This document shows positions 32,478-40,994 of a stretch of DNA of 55,110 nucleotides, one piece after another. Origin of the DNA: UBA2396 sp038042175 (lineage in GTDB: Bacteria > Planctomycetota > Phycisphaerae > Phycisphaerales > UBA1924); NCBI GenBank assembly GCA_964358855.1, contig CAYHQQ010000022.1, forward strand, positions 1 to 55,110, given 5' to 3'. The position numbers and the translations under genes were made by a program. The stretch's first letter is position 1; each line of letters begins with the position of its first letter. The notes beneath the pieces were generated by a model, which worked only from the letters and a program-made list of their open reading frames with translations, did no database searches and was not told the origin of the DNA.

Positions 32478-34805
32478 TCACTTCGGCGGCACAAGCTCAA
32501 TCAACCCGCAATCGATGTACTGCCCGCCCGTCGTCTGGTGGCAGTGGATCGCGATGGTGTTTTTGCCCGCCTTGAGCAGCCCGGCGGCCTTGTCGTCCAG
32601 CGCCACCATCTGGTAGCTCGATGAATAGCCCTTGAGTGTTGCTGCCAATTGGCCGTTGATGTACACCTCGGCGTCCTCGTCGTGGTGAATCGAGAGCACA
32701 GGTCTCGCGGGCACCTCAGAGAGCGTGAACGATCGGCGGATGTAGATGTCGGCGGACTTCCACTCGGTGCCGACGATCGCGCCGGGCGTGATGGTTGTTC
32801 CAAAGCCGCCCTTGCCGAGCGTCCACTTCGAATCGTCGTACGCGGGGAGCATCCACGTCGGCTTATCCTGCTCTGGCGCGTCAGTCACATATCGCCAGTC
32901 GCCAGCCCCGCCCGCTTGACCCGCGCGCGTCACGATGACCTTCGTCACCGGGGGCGGCTCGTACAGGGCCTTGGTGGCGGCGGCGACCTTGGCCGGGTCG
33001 ATCTTCCAGACCTCGCGGTCGTACGTGAGCCAGCCGTTCGTCTCGATCTCGACATCCGTGGTCTGTGTGTAGACGGCGGCGCAAAGGCCCTCGCCGATCA
33101 GGGGCGGAATCTGCTTCAGGAGGTCGATGTACCTGTCGGTGAGTTCGTCCTTGGTCTTGAAGCTGACATATCCCCAGTTGTTCTTGGCGGCCCAGGTGTG
33201 CCCCTCGAGCGGGAGGCCCAGGCCGCCGTACTCGCCCAGGACGACGGCCCGGTCTTTCTGAAGCGGGGCGGTGGCGGGCGAGGGGTACGCGTGGATGTCG
33301 ATGACGTGGCCGTTGCCGGTGTCGGTCCAGCCGCTGGCGCAGTTGACCAGACGAGAGGGATCCCACCGCTGCACCATGTCGACAACGCTCTTGGACCACG
33401 CGAGATCGTTCTGGCCCCAGCCCTCGTTCCAAGGCACCCACATCACGATCGACGGGTGGCTCATGTTGGCGTCCACGATGTGCTGGGTTTCGGCCAGGAA
33501 GTTTTGCTTCCATTCGTCGCTCTGTGGCGGCTGCCGAAGGTTGTCATCGCCGGGCTTGCCCTTGCCATTGTTGAAAAACGGGCTGGGAATGTCCTGCCAG
33601 ACCATGATTCCCAGCTTGTCGCACAAGTAGTAGAAGCGTTCGGACTCGACCTTCACGTGCTTGCGGAGCATGTTGCACCCCATCTTCTTGGCGGCGTCGA
33701 TGTCGAACTGCATGGCGGCCTCGGTGGGCGGGGTGTACAGGCCGTCGGGCCAGAATCCCTGGTCGAGCGGGCCGAACATGAACGTCGGCTTGCCGTTGAG
33801 CATGAGGCGATGGATGCCCGAGGCGTCCTTGGCGAGGCTGACATCGCGAAATGCCAAGTGCCCGCGTACTTGATCCGTATCTTGATTGCCACGTTTGGAT
33901 ACCACCCTAAGCCGGTACAACCTCGGAGTTTCGGGTGTCCACAATGTCCTCAGGTGTGCGGCAACCCCAAACCGAGCAACGAATTCGTCCTGATCAGACT
34001 TCTTTGTCGGACCAACCGTGAATGACGCAAGTGACTTGTCCTCAAGTTCAAGTTCGACCAACACACTCACGTTCTCCAGCCGCCCCGCCATTGACACGCG
34101 GACCTCCACGTCCCCGGAAGAATGTCCAATCGCGCGGACACTGACAATTTGAGTAGCGGACACCGGCTCCATCCACACCGTCTGCCAGATGCCCGAGGTC
34201 GGCGTGTACCAGATGCCGTGCGGCTCGGCCCACTGCTTGCCACGGGGTTGGCCCCCCGCGTCGGTGGGGTCCCGCACTTCCACCGTCATCTGGTTCTCGC
34301 CCTCCTGGAGGGCGTCGGTAATGTCGAAGTTGAACGGGTCGTACCCGCCCTTGTGCTGGCCGACGGGTTTGCCGTTGACAGCGATCTTGGCGTGCCAGTC
34401 GACTGCTCCGAAGTGGAGCAGCACGCGCTGGCCGTCCGTGCGCCAGTCGGCGGGCACCGTGAAGTTTCGTGTGTACCAAAGCGTCTGCTCGGCGCTGAGG
34501 CTCTTGCCAACGCCCGAGAGCGCCGACTCGATCGGGAAGGGGACCAGGATCTTGCCCTGCCATGCGGGTGGGTCGTTCGCGGTCGCAATCGCGTAGTTCC
34601 ACAGCCCGTTGAGGTTCTGCCACTTCTCGCGGACCATCGTCGGGCGCGGATACTCGGGCCAAGGGGCTTTGGGGTCCACGTCCTTGGCCCAGCGGGTCAT
34701 GATGTGCCCGGGCACGGGCTTCCAGTCGGCGGGGGTGGGGGCGGGCGGCTGGGCGATCGCGGCAGTGGAAAGGATCGACAGGGCGGTGAGCAGTGAGCGG
34801 ATCAT
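32478..34805 (-). CDS. Secreted glycoside hydrolase family 2 enzyme
   Basis: 775-residue enzyme with a signal peptide (MIRSLLTALSILSTAAIAQ). Domains: a sugar-binding jelly roll (about 40-215, LNGLWNYAI, WYTRNFTVP, VLLHFGAVDWHAKIAVNGKPVGQHKGGYDPFNFDIT), an immunoglobulin-like part (about 216-330), a TIM barrel (about 331-620) with acid/base Glu in WVPWNEGWGQ and the probable nucleophile in VVLGEYGGLGLP, and a C-terminal galactose-binding-like domain (about 650-775). Likely a beta-galactosidase, glucuronidase or mannosidase relative; the substrate is open. DNA at about 33860-34110, coding for the immunoglobulin-like part, is clearly poorer in GC than the rest, a sign of a patchwork origin. Confidence 0.93.
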   Translation of the reverse strand: MIRSLLTALSILSTAAIAQPPAPTPADWKPVPGHIMTRWAKDVDPKAPWPEYPRPTMVREKWQNLNGLWNYAIATANDPPAWQGKILVPFPIESALSGVGKSLSAEQTLWYTRNFTVPADWRTDGQRVLLHFGAVDWHAKIAVNGKPVGQHKGGYDPFNFDITDALQEGENQMTVEVRDPTDAGGQPRGKQWAEPHGIWYTPTSGIWQTVWMEPVSATQIVSVRAIGHSSGDVEVRVSMAGRLENVSVLVELELEDKSLASFTVGPTKKSDQDEFVARFGVAAHLRTLWTPETPRLYRLRVVSKRGNQDTDQVRGHLAFRDVSLAKDASGIHRLMLNGKPTFMFGPLDQGFWPDGLYTPPTEAAMQFDIDAAKKMGCNMLRKHVKVESERFYYLCDKLGIMVWQDIPSPFFNNGKGKPGDDNLRQPPQSDEWKQNFLAETQHIVDANMSHPSIVMWVPWNEGWGQNDLAWSKSVVDMVQRWDPSRLVNCASGWTDTGNGHVIDIHAYPSPATAPLQKDRAVVLGEYGGLGLPLEGHTWAAKNNWGYVSFKTKDELTDRYIDLLKQIPPLIGEGLCAAVYTQTTDVEIETNGWLTYDREVWKIDPAKVAAATKALYEPPPVTKVIVTRAGQAGGAGDWRYVTDAPEQDKPTWMLPAYDDSKWTLGKGGFGTTITPGAIVGTEWKSADIYIRRSFTLSEVPARPVLSIHHDEDAEVYINGQLAATLKGYSSSYQMVALDDKAAGLLKAGKNTIAIHCHQTTGGQYIDCGLIELVPPK

Positions 34806-34901
34806 GCGGCGGCTCCTCGTGGTGGCGGAGAATAGTCGATCCTCGACATCGAGGCCCGCGGGGCGGCGTTGGTATCATCGAGACACGCTTTGGAGGTACG
34901 G

Positions 34902-36848
34902 ATGTCCCACACGATCTCGCCCGACCGGCTCGCACATCTTCAGGCATTGGCCAGTCGGTATCACACGGCGGAAGCGGCGATCACGGAGGCGGCGGCCCTT
35001 CGGGCCACGCTCAGCCTCCCCAAGGGGCTCGTGCACGTCGTCTCGGACATCCACGGCGAGGATGCAAAGCTTCGCCACGTGATCAACAACGCGTCGGGGG
35101 CGCTGCGCCAGCTCGTCGACTCGATCGCCGGCGGCAAGCTCGACGCGAGCGAGCGGGCGAGGTTTCTCGCGGTGCTGTACTACCCGCGCGAGGCGCTGAA
35201 CTTGTACTCGCGCGAAATCGTGGCAAGTGGGCGCCGGCCCGAGTGGGTCTATCAGACGCTCTCGATCCAGTTCGAAGTGGTTCGCCACCTGCGCCGGCTC
35301 CACCGCCGCGAGCACTTCGAGCGCCTCATCCCCAGGGCGTACCGCGAGCTCTTCATCGAGCTTGGGACGGCCGAGCGCCCCGTGTACATCAAGGAGATGC
35401 TCGCCGAGCTGGCCCGGTACGACCGCGACTGGGGCGCGGTGCGGGCGGCGGCACGGCTCATTCGAAATCTGACGTGCGATGAGCTGCTGGTGATCGGAGA
35501 CTTGGGCGACCGTGGCCCTCGGATCGACCGGGTCATCGAGACGCTCATGCGCCAGCCCGAGTGCAATGTCCTTTGGGGCAACCACGACATGCTCTGGATC
35601 GGGGCGAGCCTGGGGCACGAGGCGTGCATGCTCACCACGCTGCGGTTCAGCCTCCGGTATCGGCGTCTCTCGCAGCTCGAAGAGGGCTACGGCGTCATCA
35701 TGGCCCCCATCGAAAAGCTCGTCCGCGAGGTCTACGCCGACGACCCCGCCGAGAAGTTCATCCCCAAGGGCGAGGGATTCCGCGACACAGTCACGGTCGC
35801 CAGGATGCAAAAGGCCATCACGATCATGCAACTCAAGAGCGAGGGACGAGCGATCGAGCGCCACCCCGAGTGGAACCTGGACCACCGGCGACTCCTGCAC
35901 AGAATCAAGTTCGAGGAGGGGCGGGCGGTCACCGTCGAGATCGACGGAAAGGTTTACCCGCTTCAGGACCAGAGCTTCCCCACCATCGATCCGCAGGATC
36001 CGTACGCGTACTCGCCCGAGGAACAGGCGTGCGTCGATCGGCTCAAGGAGTCGTTCACGCGGTCGATGCGGCTGAGGCAGCACATGGACTGGATCGTGCG
36101 CCGCGGAGGTATGTGGACGACGCGCGACGAGGTGCTCCTCTTCCACGCCTGCGTTCCGGTTGATAAGGCGGGCACGCCCGCGACGCTGCGGGTGGACGGC
36201 CGCGACCTCTCGGGGCGCGAGCTGATGGACGCTTTGGGTTCTGTCGTACGCCGGGCAATGCGCAAGCGCTGGTTCGGACTCGATAGCGACGGGGATTGGC
36301 TTTGGTACCTCTGGGGCGGCCCCCTCAGCCCGCTCTTTGGCAAGGACAGGATCACGACGTTCGAGACTTCGTTCATTTCCGACAAGGAAGCCCACAAGGA
36401 ACGGAAGGACCCGTACTTTGAACTCATCAACGACGCGGAGTTCGTCAAACGCATCGGAAAGCTGTTTGGCTGCGCGGACGACGTCTTGATCGTCAACGGC
36501 CACGTGCCCGTGAAGATCGAAAAGGGAGAGCAGCCCATCAAGAAGGGTGGCAACGCCGTCACGATCGACGGAGCCTTCAGCGAGGCGTACGGCGACCGCG
36601 GGTACACGCTGGTGCTCAGGCCCACGGGGATCGACCTGGCCGAGCTTGCGCCATTCCGCGGCGTCGAGGAGGCGATCGTGTCGGGGGCGGACATCGTGCC
36701 CAAGATGACCAACGTGCGGACCTACGAAAGCCCCCGGACCAACCGCCAGAGCGATGAGGGCAGGCGCGTGCTGGGGATGATCAAGGACCTGGAGCTCCTG
36801 GTACAGGCGTTCCACGAGGGACTGCTGGCCGAAGAGCACCGAACCTGA
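34902..36848 (+). CDS. fbp: Class III fructose-1,6-bisphosphatase
   Basis: Dephosphorylates fructose-1,6-bisphosphate in gluconeogenesis. 648 residues, normal for the Bacillus-type class III enzyme. It has metallophosphatase motifs: VHVVSDIHGEDAKLRHVINN, VIGDLGDRGPRIDRVI and LWGNHDMLWIGASLG, then late histidines in LFHACVPVD and IVNGHVPVKIEKGEQPIKKGGNAVTIDGAFSEAYGDRGYTL. The ATG at 34902 opens MSHTISPDRLAHLQALASRYHT, matching the family start. It stands divergent from GH2 with a 96-base gap. This class is best known from Firmicutes and Bacteroidetes. Confidence 0.95.
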   Translation: MSHTISPDRLAHLQALASRYHTAEAAITEAAALRATLSLPKGLVHVVSDIHGEDAKLRHVINNASGALRQLVDSIAGGKLDASERARFLAVLYYPREALNLYSREIVASGRRPEWVYQTLSIQFEVVRHLRRLHRREHFERLIPRAYRELFIELGTAERPVYIKEMLAELARYDRDWGAVRAAARLIRNLTCDELLVIGDLGDRGPRIDRVIETLMRQPECNVLWGNHDMLWIGASLGHEACMLTTLRFSLRYRRLSQLEEGYGVIMAPIEKLVREVYADDPAEKFIPKGEGFRDTVTVARMQKAITIMQLKSEGRAIERHPEWNLDHRRLLHRIKFEEGRAVTVEIDGKVYPLQDQSFPTIDPQDPYAYSPEEQACVDRLKESFTRSMRLRQHMDWIVRRGGMWTTRDEVLLFHACVPVDKAGTPATLRVDGRDLSGRELMDALGSVVRRAMRKRWFGLDSDGDWLWYLWGGPLSPLFGKDRITTFETSFISDKEAHKERKDPYFELINDAEFVKRIGKLFGCADDVLIVNGHVPVKIEKGEQPIKKGGNAVTIDGAFSEAYGDRGYTLVLRPTGIDLAELAPFRGVEEAIVSGADIVPKMTNVRTYESPRTNRQSDEGRRVLGMIKDLELLVQAFHEGLLAEEHRT

Positions 36849-36946
36849 ACAGGGGCCAGGCGGTTTCGGGGCGCTGATTTCCGACCTATGGTTATCGGAG
36901 TCGATCCCCAAGGCGTGGGGTCGAGAGGAACGACAAAGGAGCGACG

Positions 36947-37426
36947 ATGAATACGAAGCTTGTGGGACTGATCCTGGTTGCGGGCGCGATGGTTGCGACG
37001 GGGTGTGAGAAAAAGGATGAGAAGAAGGCAACCCCCCCCCCGCCCAAGGCCGATGCGGGCAAGGGCGTGCTCGAAAACGTCAAGGACGCGGCCAAGGACG
37101 CGGCCAAGGACGCGGGCAAGGCAGCGGCGGACGCGGCGATCGCGCTGCGTGACAAGGCCGCCGAGGCGATGAAACCTGCGGTGGACAAGGCAAAGGCCTC
37201 GCTCGATGAGCTGACCACGAAGGCCGCAGCCCTTGATCCGGTGAAGAAGGCGGCGGCGTCACCGCTGGTGGACGGGGTGAAGACGGCATACTCGGACCTG
37301 ACGAGCAAGGTCGATTCGATGAAGAACGCGTCGGCGGACGCGTGGGAGAAATCAAAGGACGCGGCCGAGAGCGCGTTGAAAGCGTTTAATGAGGCCGTGG
37401 ACAAGGCGATGACCGCGATGAAGTGA
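36947..37426 (+). CDS. Helical lipoprotein with a C10 tract
   Basis: 159-residue lipoprotein: MNTKLVGLILVAGAMVATGC, with the lipid Cys at residue 20. After a charged and proline stretch (EKKDEKKATPPPPKAD) the rest is Ala/Lys-rich repeated helix (DAAKDAAKDAGKAAADAA…), similar to LEA-like or YtxH-like stress proteins. The TPPPP codons contain ten C in a row (37032-37041). Such runs slip easily, so the gene could be switched on and off by replication errors. Strong Shine-Dalgarno (AAAGGAG). A good terminator follows at 37456. Confidence 0.8.
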   Translation: MNTKLVGLILVAGAMVATGCEKKDEKKATPPPPKADAGKGVLENVKDAAKDAAKDAGKAAADAAIALRDKAAEAMKPAVDKAKASLDELTTKAAALDPVKKAAASPLVDGVKTAYSDLTSKVDSMKNASADAWEKSKDAAESALKAFNEAVDKAMTAMK

Positions 37427-37455
37427 GCGGGCCACGGGACTGAAGTGAAAGTCGA

Positions 37456-37491
37456 GAAGAACGCCGACAGGTGTCGGCGTTCTTCGCTTTT
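37456..37491 (+). terminator. Rho-independent terminator after the C10 lipoprotein gene
   Basis: A perfect 14-bp stem (37456-37469 with 37472-37485, GAAGAACGCCGACA and its complement) with a two-base loop, followed by GCTTTT. Strong structure 30 bases after the stop codon. Confidence 0.88.
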
Positions 37492-37549
37492 CGGGGGAAC
37501 CACCGGGTCGAGTGGGAGGAGTTGCGCGGAAATGCGCAGCGGAGCAGGA

Positions 37550-37620
37550 AAACACCCCAATGAACGCTCAAGAGGGCGTCGGAAGGAGTCGATCCAATTG
37601 AGGTCGTGCTTGGGGTGTTT
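37550..37620 (+). promoter_or_regulatory. Structured leader upstream of the HDOD-GGDEF-REC gene
   Basis: A perfect 11-bp inverted repeat (AAACACCCCAA 37550-37560; TTGGGGTGTTT 37610-37620) encloses 49 bases that can form two small hairpins (ACGC…GCGT and GATC…GGTC). The outline is a three-way junction 33 bases before the start codon. It does not match the c-di-GMP-I or other riboswitch consensus I know. Could be a new cis-regulatory RNA or an operator. Confidence 0.5.
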
Positions 37621-37653
37621 GCCCTCGATCGGGAAACCAGAAGGATTGTGTTC

Positions 37654-39612
37654 ATGCCAGAGAGCTATCCGTTGGAGCGTGTGCTGAGCTGTCCGACATT
37701 GCCGACCCTTCCGGGTGTCGCGATGCAGGTGCTGGAGTTGACCCGGGATCCCAACGTGACGATCGTGAAGCTGGCGAAGCTCGTGCAGAGCGATCCGTCG
37801 CTCTCGGCGAAGATTCTCCGGACTGTGAACTCGAGCTTCTTCGGGCTTTCTCAGCCTTGTTCGAAGATCGACCGCGCCCTCTCGCTGCTGGGACTCAACA
37901 CGATCAAGTCGCTGGTGCTGGGGTTCACGCTGGTCGAGGGGACGCGTGGCGTGGACGGGGAGTCGGGGCTTGACCTGACGGCCCACTGGCGACGGGCGGT
38001 GTACTCGGCGTCGGCGGCGCGGCACATCGCGCTGGAGTCGAAACGGTGCGACCCCGATGAGGCGTTCACCGGGGCGATGCTCCAGGACATCGGAATGATG
38101 GCGGCGATCGTGGCGATGCCCGACCGGTACGGACCTCTGCTGACCTCGCACGGCGCGGAGCACGATTCTCTCCCGGCGGTAGAGCGGGAACGCTTTGGAT
38201 TCGACCACGCGGAAGTGGGAGCCGCTCTGGCGAAGAACTGGCATCTGCCCGAGCTCTATGTCGCGGCGATCGCCTACCACCACCATCCCGCGGACGCGCC
38301 GGCGGAGGTGAGGCCGCTGGCGGAGGTGGTGTGGCTGGGGATGCTCGTGGCGGAGGCGATGAGCGCGACGGGCAAGGGCAGCACCGACGCGAGATTCCTG
38401 ATGACGGCAAGCCAGTGGCTCAAGGTCGAGCCCGACAAGCTGGGCCCGGTGCTCAAGAAGATAGCAGACGGGGCGGCGGAATTGGCGAAAGCGTTTGAGC
38501 GGGAGGTCGGAGCGCGTCCCAACATCAGCGCGATCATGGCTCAGGCCAGCGAGCAGATGATCAACGCCCAGATCAGTGCGCAGACGCAAGCGGACCAACT
38601 GTCGCGGGCGAACCAGGATCTGACCAAGCAGGCGACCACCGACGCGCTGACGGGCGCGTTCAATCGCAACGCCCTGGACTCGGAGTTTCCGGCGCTGTTC
38701 GTCCGGGCGATGTCGTCGGGCGAGTCTCTCGGGGTCCTGTTCATGGACGCCGACAAGTTCAAGTCGGTGAACGACGCGCACGGGCATCCCGCGGGCGACG
38801 CGGTGCTGATCGAGCTCTCGAATCGCGCACGGGCGGCGGTCGATAGTGCGACGGGTGGGAAGGGGCGCGTGTACAGGTACGGCGGGGAAGAGTTTGTCGC
38901 GGTGCTCCCGCGAGCGGGCAAGGAACGGGCCGCACAGATCGCCGAGCAGGTGAGGTCGGCGGTTGAGGCCGAGGCGTTCGACCTCTCGCGGGTGCCCGGA
39001 GCGGCACCTTCGATTCGGGTGACGGCGAGCATCGGGTACGCGTGGAGCGAGCCCGGGACATCGGGCGCGCCGATCTCGCCCGAGGCGCTTCTGAAGCTGG
39101 CCGACGAGGGCGTGTACCAGGCAAAGCAGGCGGGACGCAACTGTGTCCGAACGGTTCAGGGCGTGCAGCCGGTGGTCGCCGGGACGATTCCCGCGGTGGC
39201 GACGGGCTCAACGCCGTCGGGGCCGACGGTGCTGCTGGTGGAGGACGACGCGCTGTCGGCGCGGCTGATCCAGGCGGCGTTGACCAAGGCCGGGGCCGGA
39301 ACGGTGCTCTGGGCCGCCCGTGCCGACGAGGCGTGCCGTCAGCTGTCGTCGTCGTCGGCGATCGGAGTCGTGGTGTGCGACTACCACCTGGGGGATCGCA
39401 CCGCTCTGGACGTGATCGGCACGGTGCGGGCGACGCCCTCGCGGCTGTCGGTGCCGGTGGTGGTGGTGACGTGCAGCGAGGATTCGCGGGTTCGCGAGGA
39501 GAGCCTCAACGCCGGGGCGGCCGCGTTCTGGACCAAGGGCGAGATGTGCGCCGATCTGGCGGGTTGGTGCAAGCGGATCCTGAGCGAGCTTTCGGCCCGG
39601 CGAGCGGCCTGA
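37654..39612 (+). CDS. HDOD-GGDEF-REC signalling protein, putative diguanylate cyclase
   Basis: 652 residues. HDOD domain (about 10-215): LPTLPGVAMQVLELTRDPNVTIVKLAKLVQSDPSLSAKILRTVNSSFFGL, AMLQDIGMMA and IAYHHHPADAP. A coiled linker (about 300-330) leads to a GGDEF domain (about 335-480) with TTDALTGAFNRNAL, MDADKFKSVNDAHGHPAGDAVL and the active loop YGGEEF, so it is probably an active c-di-GMP synthase. A C-terminal receiver (about 517-630) follows: VLLVEDDALSARLI, with phospho-acceptor Asp in VVCDYHLGD and the TCSEDS switch. A C-terminal REC is unusual order. The ATG at 37654 follows AGAAGGA. Next to yajQ. Confidence 0.92.
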   Translation: MPESYPLERVLSCPTLPTLPGVAMQVLELTRDPNVTIVKLAKLVQSDPSLSAKILRTVNSSFFGLSQPCSKIDRALSLLGLNTIKSLVLGFTLVEGTRGVDGESGLDLTAHWRRAVYSASAARHIALESKRCDPDEAFTGAMLQDIGMMAAIVAMPDRYGPLLTSHGAEHDSLPAVERERFGFDHAEVGAALAKNWHLPELYVAAIAYHHHPADAPAEVRPLAEVVWLGMLVAEAMSATGKGSTDARFLMTASQWLKVEPDKLGPVLKKIADGAAELAKAFEREVGARPNISAIMAQASEQMINAQISAQTQADQLSRANQDLTKQATTDALTGAFNRNALDSEFPALFVRAMSSGESLGVLFMDADKFKSVNDAHGHPAGDAVLIELSNRARAAVDSATGGKGRVYRYGGEEFVAVLPRAGKERAAQIAEQVRSAVEAEAFDLSRVPGAAPSIRVTASIGYAWSEPGTSGAPISPEALLKLADEGVYQAKQAGRNCVRTVQGVQPVVAGTIPAVATGSTPSGPTVLLVEDDALSARLIQAALTKAGAGTVLWAARADEACRQLSSSSAIGVVVCDYHLGDRTALDVIGTVRATPSRLSVPVVVVTCSEDSRVREESLNAGAAAFWTKGEMCADLAGWCKRILSELSARRAA

Positions 39613-39631
39613 GAACGAGTTCTTCCGTGAG

Positions 39632-39668
39632 GCCCGCGGGCGACGCTTGTCGCCCGCGGGCTTTGTCT
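39632..39668 (+). terminator. Rho-independent terminator after the HDOD-GGDEF-REC gene
   Basis: 13-bp perfect stem (39632-39644 with 39649-39661, GCCCGCGGGCGAC and its complement), loop GCTT, then TTTGTCT. Separates this gene from yajQ. Confidence 0.85.
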
Positions 39669-39734
39669 ATTGTTGGGGCGGGCGCACGGGCCCGGTCCGG
39701 GGTCGGCCCCACGCGTGCCCGGATGGAGGACCTC

Positions 39735-40226
39735 ATGGCGTCGTTTGATGTGGTGTCGAAGCTGAACTGGGCCGAGCTGGACAACGCCCTGAACAACACG
39801 AAGAAGGCGATCATGACGCGGTTTGATTTCCGCGGGCTGACGGCGGAGATCTCGGTGAACCAGAAGGACAAGAAGATGCACGTCTTCACCGAGGATCGCA
39901 CCAAGCAGGAGGCGATCCGCGAGATGTTCGAGTCGGCGGCGGTCAAGCGTGGGCTCTCGCTCAAGAGCTTTGACTGGCAGGAGCCCGAGGTGGGAGCAGC
40001 GGGGAAAATGAAGCGGGACATCAAGATCCGCGAGGGGCTCGAGCAGGAGATGGCCAAGCAGATCTCCAAGATCATCAAGGAGAGCAAGATCAAGGTCCAG
40101 CCTTCGATCCAGGGCGAAGAAGTTCGGGTGACGGGCAAGCAGATCGACGATCTTCGCGAGGTGATGAAGTTGTTGACCGACTCGAAGTTGGATGTGCCGT
40201 TGCAGTTCGTGAACATGAAGAGCTGA
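39735..40226 (+). CDS. YajQ family cyclic-di-GMP-binding protein
   Basis: 163-residue protein with the two-ferredoxin-fold layout of YajQ. Motifs: MASFDVVSKLNWAELDNALNNTKKAIMTRFDFRG at the start, the middle KMHVFTEDRTKQEAIREMFE, and an ending QISKIIKESKIKVQPSIQGEEVRVTGKQIDDLREVMKLL. Some members bind c-di-GMP or nucleic acids and alter gene expression (family knowledge). It is encoded beside a putative diguanylate cyclase, a suggestive pairing. Start at 39735; an ATG at 39723 is possible. The DUF1579 gene follows after 8 bases. Confidence 0.93.
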   Translation: MASFDVVSKLNWAELDNALNNTKKAIMTRFDFRGLTAEISVNQKDKKMHVFTEDRTKQEAIREMFESAAVKRGLSLKSFDWQEPEVGAAGKMKRDIKIREGLEQEMAKQISKIIKESKIKVQPSIQGEEVRVTGKQIDDLREVMKLLTDSKLDVPLQFVNMKS

Positions 40227-40234
40227 GGTGGACG

Positions 40235-40858
40235 ATGCGGACCAGGGTGATGTGCTGTGGCGCGGCGGTGGCGATCGTGGTCGGGGCCGTCGCGCTGGCG
40301 ATGCAACCCGTGGATGAGCATGGGCACCAGCACGAGCCGCCCAAGGCGGGGGCTGTGGGGATATCGGCGGAGCACACGCTGCTGGCCGAACTCGCGGGCA
40401 ACTACGACGCGAAGATGAGTGTCTGGGCGTCGGCGGAGGCCAAGCCCGTCGAGTTTGCCGCGGGTGTGGTGAGGAGGCCGATCCTGGGTGGGCGGTTTCT
40501 GCAGGAGCAACTCGACGCGACGACGGCCCCGACGCCGTTTGCGCTGCAGACGACCCTTGGATTCAATCTGGGAGCCAAAGAAGGGCCTCGCTTTGAGTTG
40601 TCGAGGCTGAGTTCAGCGGCCAGCCCGATGATCGTCGAGCGCGGCAAGTTTGACTCGCCCAACAAGGTCTTCACGTTCACGGGCGAGTACGCGACCGACG
40701 GGCTCAACGTGAAGTCGCGGTCGGTGCTTCGTCTCGAATCCTCTGAGGTGCAAGTGCTGGAGGTGTATGTCGCGTTCACCGGGAGCGATCCACAGCACGA
40801 GGGTGTGAACGTGCCGGAGTTCAAGGCGTATTCGGTGGAGTACACCAGGCGCAGGTGA
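40235..40858 (+). CDS. Exported DUF1579 protein
   Basis: 207-residue exported protein with a hydrophobic N-terminal signal (MRTRVMCCGAAVAIVVGAVALAMQP) and a DUF1579 domain: HTLLAELAGNYDAKMSVWASAEAKP, RPILGGRFLQEQLDA, a TTLGFNLGAKEGPRFEL strand, a RGKFDSPNKVFTFTGEY strand and an ending FKAYSVEYTRR. DUF1579 proteins are lipocalin-like beta barrels of unknown function. It lies 8 bases after yajQ, so co-transcribed. It converges with the Nudix gene across a 136-base gap that shows no clear terminator. Confidence 0.85.
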   Translation: MRTRVMCCGAAVAIVVGAVALAMQPVDEHGHQHEPPKAGAVGISAEHTLLAELAGNYDAKMSVWASAEAKPVEFAAGVVRRPILGGRFLQEQLDATTAPTPFALQTTLGFNLGAKEGPRFELSRLSSAASPMIVERGKFDSPNKVFTFTGEYATDGLNVKSRSVLRLESSEVQVLEVYVAFTGSDPQHEGVNVPEFKAYSVEYTRRR

Positions 40859-40994
40859 GCACAAAGTGCGAACGCGAAGATTGTCCGTTGAAAGTCGAGC
40901 GGGGAATGGGGTGCGGCGGATGGATTCCGATGCACCACGCCGGGGCTGAGTCCGCGGAGTCTCGGAGTTATCGGGTGCAATCGGGAACCGGCGA

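Noticed and set aside
37606..37653. Upstream TTG start for the HDOD-GGDEF-REC gene
   Set aside because: It would overlap the right arm of the leader structure and adds residues without domain match; the ATG at 37654 has a good ribosome-binding site.
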